From Deltaproteobacteria bacterium (GTDB lineage: Bacteria > Myxococcota > Myxococcia > Myxococcales > 40CM-4-68-19), in contig VBLC01000066.1 of assembly GCA_005879315.1 (NCBI GenBank), positions 1 through 51,154 of the forward strand: 51,154 nucleotides of DNA, read 5' to 3'. Shown in pieces: positions 8,295 through 17,873 of the stretch (the stretch's first letter is position 1; every line of letters begins with the position of its first letter). Below the pieces are notes generated by a model, which did no database searches, was not told the origin of the DNA, and worked only from the letters and a program-made list of their open reading frames with translations. A program made the translations under genes and the position numbers.

Positions 8295-9494
8295 ATGCGC
8301 AGAATCTCCTTCGTTTTCGCTCTCGCACTTTGCTTCTCCACTTTGCCCTTGCACGCGGAGAGGGACGACGACGGCGACGCGGAGCAGAAGAGCGTCGAGC
8401 TGACGTGGATGTCGATCGCCAACTGGTACTTCAAGGCCGGCTCATTGAAGATGGTGATGGACGGCTACCTCACGCGCGTCCCCTCCAGCGTCTTCGTGCC
8501 CTCGAAGCAGTTCCCCGCGGACCAGTTCGCCTTCACGAATGCGACCTGGCCGTCCAACGTCACCGACGTGATGCGGGTCCGCTTTGCGCTCGGCGCGGAC
8601 AATCTCGATTACCTGCTCGCCGGGCATAGCCACTTCGATCACACCTATGACACGGCCATCTGGGCTGCGCTGACGGGCGCGCAGATCATCGGAGGCCAGT
8701 CGACCTGCTATCAGGCCGAGTCCCAGGGCTGGCCAAAGAGCCAGTGCACGGTGGTGAGCGGCAGCTGGGTCACGGGCCATGGCGAGCGTCTCCAGCTTGC
8801 CCCTGACGTCACGCTGCGGGTGGTGCGGTTCAACCACAGCGGCACTGACAAGAACCCCATCCAGCATTTCGGACGCGAGCTCAGCGGCCCGCCCATCCCC
8901 GATCCGGCGACCGGCGGGTTCAAGGCAGGCGTCGGGGAGGACTTTCCCAATGGAGGCGGCGGGCGCGCGTTCCTCTTCACCGTCGGCCACGGGCGGCGCC
9001 GCGTCAGCTTCTTCGTCAACAACTCTGCCAGTCCGTTCGACCTGGACCAGCCCGTCACTGTGAACGGAGAGAGCTTCGGATCTCCTCTCGAGAACCTCAG
9101 CGCCGCGATGCGAGACGCGGAGCTGACCAGCGTCGACGCCTGGATCGGCACGGGCGGGTTGGCGGTGGCGCAGCTGATCGTCCCCGTGATCCACCCGAAA
9201 ACATACATTCCGAATCACTGGGACGGCTTGTTCAACCCGTTCTGGCCTGGTCTGCCCTTCCCCTTCAAAGACGCAAACCTTTCCGCATTCCTGGATCGCA
9301 ATGGCATCCAGTTCTTGCCTCAGCATCAGTACTTCGACGGCTATCGCGTCGAGGCGACGGGGGTGACGCGGCTGATGAACCACAAGCTGAAGCAGAGGCT
9401 GGGCTTCAGCGACGTGCAGCCCTTCACCGCAGCGAGCGTCGCTACCGCACGGGAGGTAAGCGCGGCGATGGGACCCGAGGATTGCGACCAGTAG
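8295..9494 (+). CDS. secreted metallo-beta-lactamase-fold hydrolase (copy 2)
   Basis: A 399-residue exported MBL-fold protein with a signal peptide of about 22 residues (ending LPLHA) and a complete metal motif, AGHSHFDHT (His111, His113, Asp115, His116). It differs from the MBL protein at 5363 in length, in the spacing after the motif and in the C-terminal part (PKTYIPNHWDGL), so it is a distant relative rather than a recent duplicate. The mature N-terminus is acidic (ERDDDGDAE). It is the last plus-strand gene of the island and lies 38 bases after the tiny acidic frame. Its substrate is unknown; its pairing with tannase-type esterases suggests an ester or lactone intermediate. Confidence 0.87.
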   Translation: MRRISFVFALALCFSTLPLHAERDDDGDAEQKSVELTWMSIANWYFKAGSLKMVMDGYLTRVPSSVFVPSKQFPADQFAFTNATWPSNVTDVMRVRFALGADNLDYLLAGHSHFDHTYDTAIWAALTGAQIIGGQSTCYQAESQGWPKSQCTVVSGSWVTGHGERLQLAPDVTLRVVRFNHSGTDKNPIQHFGRELSGPPIPDPATGGFKAGVGEDFPNGGGGRAFLFTVGHGRRRVSFFVNNSASPFDLDQPVTVNGESFGSPLENLSAAMRDAELTSVDAWIGTGGLAVAQLIVPVIHPKTYIPNHWDGLFNPFWPGLPFPFKDANLSAFLDRNGIQFLPQHQYFDGYRVEATGVTRLMNHKLKQRLGFSDVQPFTAASVATAREVSAAMGPEDCDQ

Positions 9495-9668
9495 TGAGAG
9501 ATCGTCTGTGACGCAGGCGGAGCAGGGTTTCCTGTCGAAAGATGATCCCGAGATCGCCTGGCAGGCGCGCTCCGCCCGCCGGAAGCTGATGCCCACCGCG
9601 GTGGAGCTGATCCGCTCGGTCTCCCCCAGGCAGCGGCCGCGCTGCGCCTGAACGCGCCGCTCGGATTC

Positions 9669-10082
9669 TCAGCCGCCGAGCAGCTCGTCGTAACCCTGCC
9701 CGCGCATCTCCAACAGGCAGAGCCCGTTGCCGAAGGGGTCCGCCAGATTGGCCAGACGGCCCCACTTCTTCGGCTGCACCTCGCGGTCGAGCGCCGCGCC
9801 AGCCGCTAGCGCGCGGCGCACGGCCGCGTCCAGATCCTCCACGACAAAGTCGATGTGCACCGGTGTCCAGTGGCGGCGGTAGTCCCGCACCGCGGTCGCG
9901 CCAGGGCTGGGAGACGAGCCGGCGGGCTCGGCGAGCAGATCGATCGGTGACGACGCGCCGAGAAGCTCCGCCCAGCCGCGGCCCAGGCGGCGACCCAGGG
10001 TCAGACCCAGGGCCTCGCGGTAGAAGGCGACACCCTTCTCCAAGTCGTCCACATCGATGCAAACGCGAATCTGCAGGCTCAT
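9669..10082 (-). CDS. VOC-family (glyoxalase/bleomycin-resistance fold) protein
   Basis: A 137-residue protein with the two beta-alpha-beta-beta-beta halves of the vicinal-oxygen-chelate fold. The first half opens IRVCIDVDDLEKGVAFYREA; the second has PVHIDFVVEDLDAAVRRALA and ends LADPFGNGLCLLEM. His (VHIDF) and Glu (LLEM) are usual metal ligands, so it may bind a metal. It is the second gene of a two-gene minus operon: the upstream VOC gene stops 7 bases before its start. Function beyond the fold (detoxification, dioxygenase or binding) is not predictable. Confidence 0.88.
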   Translation of the reverse strand: MSLQIRVCIDVDDLEKGVAFYREALGLTLGRRLGRGWAELLGASSPIDLLAEPAGSSPSPGATAVRDYRRHWTPVHIDFVVEDLDAAVRRALAAGAALDREVQPKKWGRLANLADPFGNGLCLLEMRGQGYDELLGG

Positions 10083-10089
10083 CGGATGG

Positions 10090-10524
10090 CTATTTCTTCT
10101 GCGCCTTCATGCGGCGCTCCATCTCCTCGGGCGAGACGTCCTCGATGTGCGTGCCCATCGACCACTGGTTGCCCCACCGGTCGATCACGGTGGCGACCCG
10201 GTCGCCATAGAATTGGTTCGCCGGCTCGCGCTTCGCCTGCCCGCCCGCGGCCACCGCCTTCTTGAAGGTCGAGTCGACGTCGGGGACGTAGAGATAGGCG
10301 CCGATGCGCGTCGGCGCAACCTCGGGGTTTCCGTCCGCAAGCATCACCATCGAATCGCCGATCTGTACCTCGGCGTGACCAATCTTTCCGCCCGGCGCGG
10401 GGAAGCGGAACTTTTCCTCGGCGCCGAACGCGTTCTTGAGGAATTGGATGAAGTCGGCTGCGCCCTCGACGACGAAATACGGAGTGAACGTGCGGTAGCC
10501 CTCGGGAATCGGCTTGACGGCCAT
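10090..10524 (-). CDS. VOC-family protein, PhnB-like
   Basis: A 144-residue VOC protein of the PhnB-like type: EGYRTFTPYFVVEGAADFIQ, then FLKNAFGAEE, GHAEVQIGDSMVMLAD, and a C-terminal DRWGNQWSMGTHIEDVSPEE. The start at 10524 is fixed by an excellent ribosome site (AAGGAGG, plus-strand 10531-10537, seven bases away); the frame is open 27 codons further upstream without homology. It is first in the minus-strand pair with the VOC gene at 9669. It diverges from the RND pump across a 115-base gap that must hold both promoters. The ligand is unknown. Confidence 0.88.
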   Translation of the reverse strand: MAVKPIPEGYRTFTPYFVVEGAADFIQFLKNAFGAEEKFRFPAPGGKIGHAEVQIGDSMVMLADGNPEVAPTRIGAYLYVPDVDSTFKKAVAAGGQAKREPANQFYGDRVATVIDRWGNQWSMGTHIEDVSPEEMERRMKAQKK

Positions 10525-10639
10525 GTGTCTCCTCCTTTGCAGGTGCGGTCTACAGCTTGAGCGCTGCGCCGTCGAGCACCGGCGGGCAGGCGCTTGCCCG
10601 TGCATCGCCCGCCGCTCTGCGGCATCCTAATCCGACCGT

Positions 10640-13600
10640 ATGTGGATCGTCCGTCTCGCGCTGCGCCGCCCCTATACCATCGCCGTCGCTTGCGCGCTGA
10701 TCTTCATCTTCGGCTGGCTGAGCATCAGCAAGATGAAGACCGACATCCTGCCGGCCATCGACATCCCGGTGGTGATCGTGGTCTGGAACTACCCGGGCCT
10801 CTCCGCCGAGGACATGGAGCGCCGCGTCGTCTTCATCAGCGAGCGCGCCTACTCCACCACCGTGAGCGGCATCTCCCGCATCGACTCGCAGTCGATGACC
10901 GGCCTGGGCATCCTCAAGGTCTGGTTCGAGCCGGGCAGCGACATCGGCGGGGCCATCGCGCAGATCTCCTCGGTCTCCTCCGCCGCCAGCCGGGTCATGC
11001 CGCCCGGCATCACTCCACCGGCCATCGTCCGTTTCAACGCCAGCAACGTGCCGGTCGCGCAGCTCACCGTCGCCAGCAAGACGCTGAGCGAGGAGCAGCT
11101 CTTCGACTACGGCCTCAACTTCATCCGCCTGCGCCTCTTCACCATCTCTGGCCTGGCCACGCCCGCGCCTTTCGGCGGCAAGACGCGACAGATCATGGTG
11201 GACATCGACCCTGCCCGGGTGGCGCAGAAAGGGCTTTCTCCCAACGACGTGGTGCAGGCAGTCTTGAACAGCAACGTGCTGGTGCCGGCGGGCTCGGCGC
11301 AGATCGGCGACCGCCAGTACGACGTCAAGCTCAACTCCAGCCCCGTGAGCGTCGCCGCCTTCAACGACATGCCGGTCAAGGCGCAGAACGGCGCCACCAT
11401 CGTCCTCGGCGACGTCGCCCGAGTCCACGACGGCTTCGCGGTGCAGGAAAATGTCGTTCGCCTCAACGGCCGCCGCGCCACCTACCTGGCCATTCTCAAG
11501 AAAGCGGACGCCAGCACTCTCGCCGTGGTCGAGGGCGCCCGCGAGCAGATCCCCATCATCCAGCAGGCCGCGCCCGAAGGAATGGAGTTGAAGCTCGACT
11601 TCGATCAGTCGATCTTCGTCCGCGCGGCCATCGTCAACGTGCTGCACGAAGCGGTCATCGCCTCCATCCTCGTCTCGCTGATGATCCTCTTCTTCCTCGG
11701 CAGCTGGCGGGGGGCGGTCATCGTCGGCACCAGCATTCCGCTCGCCATCCTGGTGGGTCTGGTCGGACTGTTCTTGACCGGCAACACCTTGAACCTCATG
11801 ACCATGGGCGGCCTGGCGCTGGCCATCGGCATGCTGGTCGACGACGCCACCGTGGCCATCGAGAGCATCCACCGCAACCGGCACCTGGGAAAGGCGCTCA
11901 CACCCGCCATCCTCGACGGCTCGGAGCAGATCGCGGTGCCGGCGCTGGCCGCGACGCTGACCATCTGCATCGTCTTCTTTCCCGTCGTCCTGCTCGAGGG
12001 TCCGGCGCGCTTCCTCTTCTCTCCCTTGGCGCTGGGCGTGGTGGTCTCGATGATCGCCTCCTACATCCTCTCGCGGACGCTGGTTCCGATGCTGGCGCGC
12101 CTTCTCATGGAGAAGGAGGATCTCCACTACGCGGGCGAGAGCTTCGGCGCGCGCTTCAACCGCTGGCGCGACGGCGCCTTCGGCCGCTTCCAGGAGGCGT
12201 ACGGTCGCGTGCTTCAGACGGTGCTGCAGCACCGTTCCATGGTGCTGGGCGCGGCCGGGCTCATCTTGCTATTCACGGCCGCGCTGCCGTTCGTGGTGGG
12301 CCTCGACTTCTTCCCCAACGTCGACGCCGGCCAGATGCGCTTGCACTTCCGCGCGCCCATCGGCACGCGGCTGGAGGAGACCGAGCGGCTGGTGGCGCGG
12401 CTCGAGCAGCGCTTGCAGGACATCATCCCGCCGAGCGATCTCGCCACCATCAACTCCAACATCGGCATGCCCACTTCCTACAACCTGGCCTTCGTGCAGA
12501 CCGACAACACCGGCAGCCAGGACGCCGACATCCTCGTCGCGCTCCAGGCGGGCCACGCGCCCACCGAGCAGTACATGGAGAAGATCCGGCGCGAGCTGCC
12601 CGACGAGTTCCCCGGCAGCTCCCTCTACTTCCAGCCCGCCGACATCGTCAGCCAGGTGCTCAACTTCGGGCTCTCCGCTCCCATCGACGTCCAGATCGAA
12701 GGACCCGACGTGGAGCAGAGCTACGCGCTCGCGCGCAATCTGGCGAGCCGCATCCGCCTGGTCCCCGGCGCCTCCGACGTGCGCATTCCACAAGTCCTGG
12801 CGCATCCGGCGCTGGCGGTGGACGTCGATCGCCGGCTGGCAGCGCACATCGGCGTCACCGAGCGCGACGTGGCCAACAATCTCCTCGTCTCGCTCAGCTC
12901 CAGCACGCTGGTGGCGCCCTCGTTCTGGATCAATCCGAGGAACAACGTGAACTATCCGGTGGTGGTGCAGACGCCGCTCACCAAGGTGGATTCGATTTCC
13001 TCCCTCTTGGGTACGCCGCTCGGCCGCGGGGCGCAGCTCGTCGCCTCCTCCACGCCGGGAGACTCGATCGCCGGCGGCGCTTCCTACCTGGGCGCGGTGG
13101 CCAGGCTGCGGCCGGACACAGGCCTCTCGATGATCAACCACGTGGCGGTGCAGCGGGTGGTCGATGTGCAGGCCAGCGCCAGCGGCCGCGACCTGGGCAG
13201 CGTGACCATCGGAATCGAGAAGGCGATCGATTCCCTGGGCAAGCTCCCCAAGGCCACGCGCGTCCATGTCCGCGGGCAGAGCGAGAGCATGTTCGCCGCC
13301 TTCGGCAGGCTGGGCCTGGGCCTGGTGCTGGCGATTGTCCTCGTCTACCTGCTGCTGGTGGTCCTCTTCCAGTCGTTCCTCGATCCCTTCATCATCCTCG
13401 TCGCCGTGCCCGGCGCGCTCATCGGAATCCTCTGGATGCTGGCGCTCACCGGCACGACCTTGAACGTCGAGTCGTTCATGGGAGCGATCATGGCGGTTGG
13501 CATCGCCACTTCCAACAGCATCCTCCTGGTCAGCGCCGCCAACGACGCGCGCGTGCAGCAGAACCTGGGCGTGCTCGAGGCCGTCATCGCCGCCGGCAAG

Positions 13601-13858
13601 ACGCGCTTGCGCCCGGTGCTCATGACGGCGCTGGCCATGCTCCTCGGCATGGTCCCGATGGCGCTGGCGCTGGGAGAGGGCGGCGAGCAGAACGCGCCGC
13701 TCGGACGCGCGGTCATCGGCGGACTTCTGGTCGCCACCTTCGTCACTCTTCTCGTGGTCCCCGCCGTCTACACGCTCCTGCGCCGCGCAATGCCGCGCGC
13801 ACACCAGCTGGACGAGAAGTTCGCGGCGGAGAGCCGCATGGAGCCTTCGCATGGCTGA
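10640..13858 (+). CDS. RND-family efflux permease (AcrB/MdtB-like)
   Basis: A 1,072-residue inner-membrane proton-driven exporter, full length for the hydrophobe/amphiphile RND family. TM1 lies at residues 9-30 (PYTIAVACALIFIFGW). Two large periplasmic loops separate the TM blocks. The proton-relay aspartates are Asp401-Asp402 in GMLVDDATVAIE. The second half repeats the layout, with TM segments around LGLVLAIVLVYLLLVVLF and the GAIMAVGIATSNSILLV region. The next gene, its membrane-fusion adaptor, overlaps it by eight bases. No outer-membrane channel gene is nearby, so it must borrow one. The order pump-then-adaptor is the reverse of acrAB. Substrates are unknown. Confidence 0.94.
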   Translation: MWIVRLALRRPYTIAVACALIFIFGWLSISKMKTDILPAIDIPVVIVVWNYPGLSAEDMERRVVFISERAYSTTVSGISRIDSQSMTGLGILKVWFEPGSDIGGAIAQISSVSSAASRVMPPGITPPAIVRFNASNVPVAQLTVASKTLSEEQLFDYGLNFIRLRLFTISGLATPAPFGGKTRQIMVDIDPARVAQKGLSPNDVVQAVLNSNVLVPAGSAQIGDRQYDVKLNSSPVSVAAFNDMPVKAQNGATIVLGDVARVHDGFAVQENVVRLNGRRATYLAILKKADASTLAVVEGAREQIPIIQQAAPEGMELKLDFDQSIFVRAAIVNVLHEAVIASILVSLMILFFLGSWRGAVIVGTSIPLAILVGLVGLFLTGNTLNLMTMGGLALAIGMLVDDATVAIESIHRNRHLGKALTPAILDGSEQIAVPALAATLTICIVFFPVVLLEGPARFLFSPLALGVVVSMIASYILSRTLVPMLARLLMEKEDLHYAGESFGARFNRWRDGAFGRFQEAYGRVLQTVLQHRSMVLGAAGLILLFTAALPFVVGLDFFPNVDAGQMRLHFRAPIGTRLEETERLVARLEQRLQDIIPPSDLATINSNIGMPTSYNLAFVQTDNTGSQDADILVALQAGHAPTEQYMEKIRRELPDEFPGSSLYFQPADIVSQVLNFGLSAPIDVQIEGPDVEQSYALARNLASRIRLVPGASDVRIPQVLAHPALAVDVDRRLAAHIGVTERDVANNLLVSLSSSTLVAPSFWINPRNNVNYPVVVQTPLTKVDSISSLLGTPLGRGAQLVASSTPGDSIAGGASYLGAVARLRPDTGLSMINHVAVQRVVDVQASASGRDLGSVTIGIEKAIDSLGKLPKATRVHVRGQSESMFAAFGRLGLGLVLAIVLVYLLLVVLFQSFLDPFIILVAVPGALIGILWMLALTGTTLNVESFMGAIMAVGIATSNSILLVSAANDARVQQNLGVLEAVIAAGKTRLRPVLMTALAMLLGMVPMALALGEGGEQNAPLGRAVIGGLLVATFVTLLVVPAVYTLLRRAMPRAHQLDEKFAAESRMEPSHG

Positions 13859-14966
13859 GAACAACAAGCGGCTGGTGGCCGCCGGCAGCGCCATCCTCGT
13901 GCTGGCCGCCGCGGCCGGCACCGCCGCGCTCTTCCTCCGCGAGCACAATGCGCAGGCGCGGCAGGCGGACATCTTGCAGAAGGAGCTGGCCCAGGGGCCG
14001 ACGGTCCGCGCGGCGCGAGTGGAGATGGCCGCCGCCGACCGCGTGGTTTCGCTGCCGGCGGAAGTTCGCGCCGAGATGCACGCCACGCTCTACGCCAAGG
14101 TGAGCGGCTACGTGAAAGAAGTGACCGTCGACAAGGGCGACCGCGTGAGCAAGGGTCAGGTGGTGGCGGTGCTGGAGTCGCCCGACCTGGACGAGCAGCT
14201 CCGCTCGGCCGAAGCCGAGCTCTCCTTGCGCAAGCAGCAGCTGGCGCGCGCGCTGCGGCTGGTTGGGTCCGGCTACGTCTCGCACGATCAGCGCGAGCAG
14301 CTCGAAGAGGCGGTCAAGGTGGCGCAGGCCAACGTGGTCCGCGCGCGCGTGCAGAAGGACTACCAGTTCCTCCGCGCGCCCTTCGATGGCACGGTGACGG
14401 CGCGCTATGCGGATCCGGGCGCGCTCCTTCCCGCCGCGACCGGCAGCACTTCCAGCGCGCAGCCGCTCCTCGAGATCGCCCAGGTCGATCGGCTTCGCCT
14501 GGCGCTGCAGCTCGGCCAGGACGACGCCTCGCGGGTGCACACGGGAGATGCGGTCACGCTGCAGCTCGCGCCCGATCAGCCGGCGTTCCAGGCGCGCGTC
14601 TCGCGAATCGCGGAGAGCCTCGATCCGCGCACCAGGACCATGCTTTGCGAGATCGATCTGCCCCATCCGCCGCGCGGCCTTTATCCCGGCGCCTTCGTCG
14701 AGACGACGCTGGCCTTGCGCGGCGCGCCTCGGCCGCTGGTGCCCACCGAGGCGCTGGTCGGACAGTCGGGACAGCTCTTCGTCGCGCTCATCGAGGAGAA
14801 CAAGGTCCACTTCCAGCACGTCAAGCTCGGCATCGACGACGGTGCCCGCGTCGAAGTGCTCGACGGCCTTCGCGGCGGCGAGCTGGTGGCGCTCAACCTC
14901 GCGCCCGACGTCGCCGACGGCAGCTCGGTGCGAATCCGCGACGAGAGACCGAAGACCGCGCGGTAG
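13851..14966 (+). CDS. RND efflux periplasmic adaptor (membrane fusion protein)
   Basis: A 371-residue HlyD/AcrA-type adaptor. A single N-terminal membrane anchor (residues 10-29) is followed by a barrel-sandwich/lipoyl half ([20 protein letters not shown]), a short coiled-coil hairpin (about residues 115-165, [20 protein letters not shown]), the second lipoyl half ([20 protein letters not shown]), a beta-barrel domain and a membrane-proximal domain. The start overlaps the pump gene by eight bases, so the two proteins are made together. The coiled coil is short, as in adaptors for heavy-metal or small-molecule pumps. A 56-base gap separates it from the helicase gene. Confidence 0.93.
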   Translation: MAENNKRLVAAGSAILVLAAAAGTAALFLREHNAQARQADILQKELAQGPTVRAARVEMAAADRVVSLPAEVRAEMHATLYAKVSGYVKEVTVDKGDRVSKGQVVAVLESPDLDEQLRSAEAELSLRKQQLARALRLVGSGYVSHDQREQLEEAVKVAQANVVRARVQKDYQFLRAPFDGTVTARYADPGALLPAATGSTSSAQPLLEIAQVDRLRLALQLGQDDASRVHTGDAVTLQLAPDQPAFQARVSRIAESLDPRTRTMLCEIDLPHPPRGLYPGAFVETTLALRGAPRPLVPTEALVGQSGQLFVALIEENKVHFQHVKLGIDDGARVEVLDGLRGGELVALNLAPDVADGSSVRIRDERPKTAR

Positions 14967-15022
14967 TCGCCCGCATCCTGTTATAGAGACCAGCCGCCCC
15001 GATGCGGTGGAGGAGTCGCCGC

Positions 15023-16303
15023 ATGACGTTCGCCGAGCTGGGCCTGTCGAAAAAGTCTCTGGCCGCGCTGGAGCGGGAGGGCTTCGAGGCGCCCACCCCC
15101 ATCCAGTCCCAAGCCATCCCGCCCGCGCTCCTCGGCAAGGACGTGGTGGGGTCTGCCGCCACCGGCACCGGCAAGACGCTCGCCTTCGTCCTGCCCATCC
15201 TCGAGCGGCTGGAGGGAAAGCACGGCACCCGCGCGCTGATCCTGGCGCCCACCCGCGAGCTGGCGCTGCAGATTCACGAGCAGGTGGAGCGCTTCCGCCA
15301 CGGACACCACCTGCGCAGCGCCGTGGTGATCGGCGGGGTGGGGATGGGCCCGCAGCGACACGCGTTCGAAAAGGGCTCGGAGATCATCGTGGCCACGCCG
15401 GGCCGGCTCAACGACCACCTCGATTCGGGAAGCGCGCGGCTCGACCAGATCGAGATCCTCGTCCTCGACGAGGCGGACCGGATGCTGGACATGGGCTTTC
15501 TCCCCCAGCTGCGGCGCATCTTGAAGCACGTGCCCCGCGCGCGGCAGTCGCTGCTTTTTTCCGCGACCATGGCGGGCGAGGTGGCCGATTTCGCCCGCGA
15601 GCATTTGCGCGATCCGGTGCGCGTCGAGGTGACCCGCAGCGGGACCACCTCGGAGCGCGCGCTGCAACAGGTCTTCCTCATCGGGCAGGAAGAGAAGATC
15701 GCGCTCCTGCTCGCGCTCCTCGAGCAGGACCAGCTCTCGACGCTGGTCTTCACTCGCACCAAGAGGCGCGCCGACCGCGTGGCCCGGTCGCTCTTGCGGA
15801 GCGGACACCAGGTGGCGGTGATCCACGCCGACCGATCGCAAGGACAGCGCCGCGCGGCGCTGGAAGGGTTCCGCTCCGGACAGCACCGCGTGCTGGTCGC
15901 GACCGACATCGCCGCGCGAGGCATCGACGTGGCGGAAATCGGGCACGTGGTGAATTTCGATCTGCCTCACGTACCCGAGGACTACGTGCACCGCATCGGC
16001 CGGACCGCCCGCATGGAAGCCAGCGGCCGCGCCTCCAGCTTCGCCGCGCCGGAGGAGCACGAGCTGCTCCGCGGCATCGAGAAATTCACCCGCAAGACGG
16101 TGGAGCGCGCCAAAGTGCCGCGCGAGCACGAGGCTTTCCAGGACGAGGTGAAGCGTCGTGCGGAGATGCCTCCGCCTCCGCGCCAGGCTCCGCATCACCG
16201 CTCGAGGCCGGCGCGGCACGGACGCCCGCAGCAGCAGCATCATCAGAGTCAGAAGCAGCCGGCGCAAAAGCTGGGCACCTGGAAACCACGGCGCCGCCAT
16301 TGA
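15023..16303 (+). CDS. DEAD-box RNA helicase
   Basis: A 426-residue ATP-dependent RNA helicase of the RhlE/DbpA type. All core motifs are visible in order: Q motif [10 protein letters not shown], Walker [33 protein letters not shown] and HRIGRTAR. A His/Arg-rich basic tail (about residues 380-426) probably adds RNA binding. The start at 15023 is chosen because GGAGGAG lies at 15008-15014; ATG 15002 upstream would add seven residues and has no such site. Its stop TGA overlaps the TTG start of the next gene. Confidence 0.95.
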   Translation: MTFAELGLSKKSLAALEREGFEAPTPIQSQAIPPALLGKDVVGSAATGTGKTLAFVLPILERLEGKHGTRALILAPTRELALQIHEQVERFRHGHHLRSAVVIGGVGMGPQRHAFEKGSEIIVATPGRLNDHLDSGSARLDQIEILVLDEADRMLDMGFLPQLRRILKHVPRARQSLLFSATMAGEVADFAREHLRDPVRVEVTRSGTTSERALQQVFLIGQEEKIALLLALLEQDQLSTLVFTRTKRRADRVARSLLRSGHQVAVIHADRSQGQRRAALEGFRSGQHRVLVATDIAARGIDVAEIGHVVNFDLPHVPEDYVHRIGRTARMEASGRASSFAAPEEHELLRGIEKFTRKTVERAKVPREHEAFQDEVKRRAEMPPPPRQAPHHRSRPARHGRPQQQHHQSQKQPAQKLGTWKPRRRH

Positions 16304-17322
16304 TTCCGTATTCGATTCTCGATCTCGCCCCCATCGTCGAGGGCGGCGATGCCGCGCAGGCGCTCCGCTGCTCGCTCGATCTCGCCCGGAACGCCGAGCG
16401 CTGGGGCTACCACCGTTACTGGGTCGCCGAGCACCACGGCATGCCCGGCGTCGCCAGCGCCGCCACCGCGGTGGTCATCTCGCACCTCGCCGCCGGCACC
16501 TCGCGCATCCGCGTCGGGGCAGGCGGCATCATGTTGCCCAACCACGCGCCGCTGGTCATCGCCGAGCAGTTCGGCACGCTCGAGTCGCTCTTTCCGGGCC
16601 GCATCGATCTCGGTCTCGGCCGCGCGCCCGGCACTGACGCGCTCACCTCGCGCGCGCTGCGGCGCACTCTCGACAGCGAGGTCGACGCCTTTCCCCAGGA
16701 CGTGCTCGAGTTGCAGTCCTACTTCCAGCCGCCGGAGCCCGGCCGCATCCTGGCGGTGCCCGGCGCAGATCTAAAGATACCCATCTGGATTCTCGGCTCC
16801 AGCCTCTACGGCGCGGAGCTGGCCGCGGCGCTCGGATTGCCCTACGCGTTCGCCTCGCACTTTGCTCCTGCGCAGCTGATGCGAGCGATCGATCTCTATC
16901 GCTCCGAGTTCCGCCCTTCGGCGCAATTGCAAAGGCCCTACGTCATGGTCGGCGTCAACGTGCTGGCCGCCGACACCGACGCGGAAGCGCGCTTTCTCGC
17001 CACCTCGGTGGAGCAGGCCATCGTCAACCTGCGCACCGGCCGCCCGGGCCGCCTGCCGCCGCCCTCGCGAAATGTCCGCTGGGGATTCGAGGAGCGCGCC
17101 ATCCTCGATCAAGTCTTGAGCTGCTCCGCCATCGGCTCGCCGGCGACGGTCAAGCAGTGGCTGGAGGATTTTGCCAAGCGGACCTCCGCCGACGAATTCA
17201 TCATCGCCGCGCAGATGTTCGATCACCAGGCGCGCCTGCGCTCCTACGAGCTCACTGCCCGAGGAGCGGCGGCAGCCGGCCCGCGTTCCACGCCGAGCGT
17301 CCGAACCGAACGCCCGGATTAG
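16300..17322 (+). CDS. luciferase-like flavin monooxygenase (LLM class)
   Basis: About 340 residues, bacterial-luciferase-like TIM barrel, single-component LLM group (flavin-dependent, oxidoreductase, cytoplasmic). Signatures: [14 protein letters not shown] at the start, [36 protein letters not shown] and [15 protein letters not shown]. The start is TTG 16300, inside the helicase stop (TTGA), which gives tight coupling; the frame is open far upstream through the helicase gene but without homology there. The substrate is unknown. Confidence 0.9.
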   Translation: MIPYSILDLAPIVEGGDAAQALRCSLDLARNAERWGYHRYWVAEHHGMPGVASAATAVVISHLAAGTSRIRVGAGGIMLPNHAPLVIAEQFGTLESLFPGRIDLGLGRAPGTDALTSRALRRTLDSEVDAFPQDVLELQSYFQPPEPGRILAVPGADLKIPIWILGSSLYGAELAAALGLPYAFASHFAPAQLMRAIDLYRSEFRPSAQLQRPYVMVGVNVLAADTDAEARFLATSVEQAIVNLRTGRPGRLPPPSRNVRWGFEERAILDQVLSCSAIGSPATVKQWLEDFAKRTSADEFIIAAQMFDHQARLRSYELTARGAAAAGPRSTPSVRTERPD

Positions 17323-17435
17323 CAAGAGACCATTGGTCTCGCGCGGCATCGAGAGAGCGCGCGGCCGGCCGGCGAGCGACCAGCGCTATCGCGAGGGCGG
17401 CCGCGTGACTACCGTGCGCAAGAAGGAGCGTGGCC

Positions 17436-17825
17436 ATGTTCAAGACGACCAAGGCATTCAGCAGTTTTGCGGTGAAAGACCTGGAAGCGGCGAGGAAGTT
17501 CTATGGGCAGACGCTGGGCGTGGAAGCGACCGACGTCCCCGGAATGAAAGGCCTGTTGCAACTGAACCTCGCGGGCGGAGTCAGGGTGATGGTCTATCCG
17601 AAGCCCGATCATGCTCCGGCCAACTTTACCGTCCTCAACTTCGCCGTCGATAACGTGGAGAAGGCCGTCGCTGCCCTCACCGAGCGCGGAGTGCGCTTCG
17701 AGATCTATCGGGATGGACCCGTGAAGACGGATGCCAAGGGCATTTCCGTAGGCGAAGGCCCGCGCATCGCCTGGTTCAGGGACCCTTCGGGAAACATCCT
17801 CTCGGTGCTGGAAGAGAAGCGTTGA
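17436..17825 (+). CDS. VOC-family protein
   Basis: A 129-residue VOC-fold protein: KAFSSFAVKDLEAARKFYGQ, then GGVRVMVYPKPDHAPANFTV, NFAVDNVEKAVAALTERGV, and the end IAWFRDPSGNILSVLEEK. The ATG at 17436 has AAGGAG at 17423-17428; a GTG two codons earlier is less well placed. It is unrelated in detail to the two minus-strand VOC genes at 9.7-10.5 kb. Downstream the MipA relic converges on it with 48 bases between the stops. Confidence 0.9.
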   Translation: MFKTTKAFSSFAVKDLEAARKFYGQTLGVEATDVPGMKGLLQLNLAGGVRVMVYPKPDHAPANFTVLNFAVDNVEKAVAALTERGVRFEIYRDGPVKTDAKGISVGEGPRIAWFRDPSGNILSVLEEKR

Positions 17826-17873
17826 GCTCTGCTCTCGGTCGCGCCGCCCCTCGCGGCTCGGCCGAGATCGCCT

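Noticed and set aside
9508-9651. 47-codon GTG frame in the gap after the second MBL gene
   Set aside because: No family recognised, no ribosome site, and short; not separable from chance.
10550-14103. Long frames on both strands over the RND genes (560 and 605 codons antisense, 1,169 codons in another sense frame)
   Set aside because: All overlap the clearly coding pump and adaptor, and their products are low-complexity Arg/His/Gly-rich shadows.
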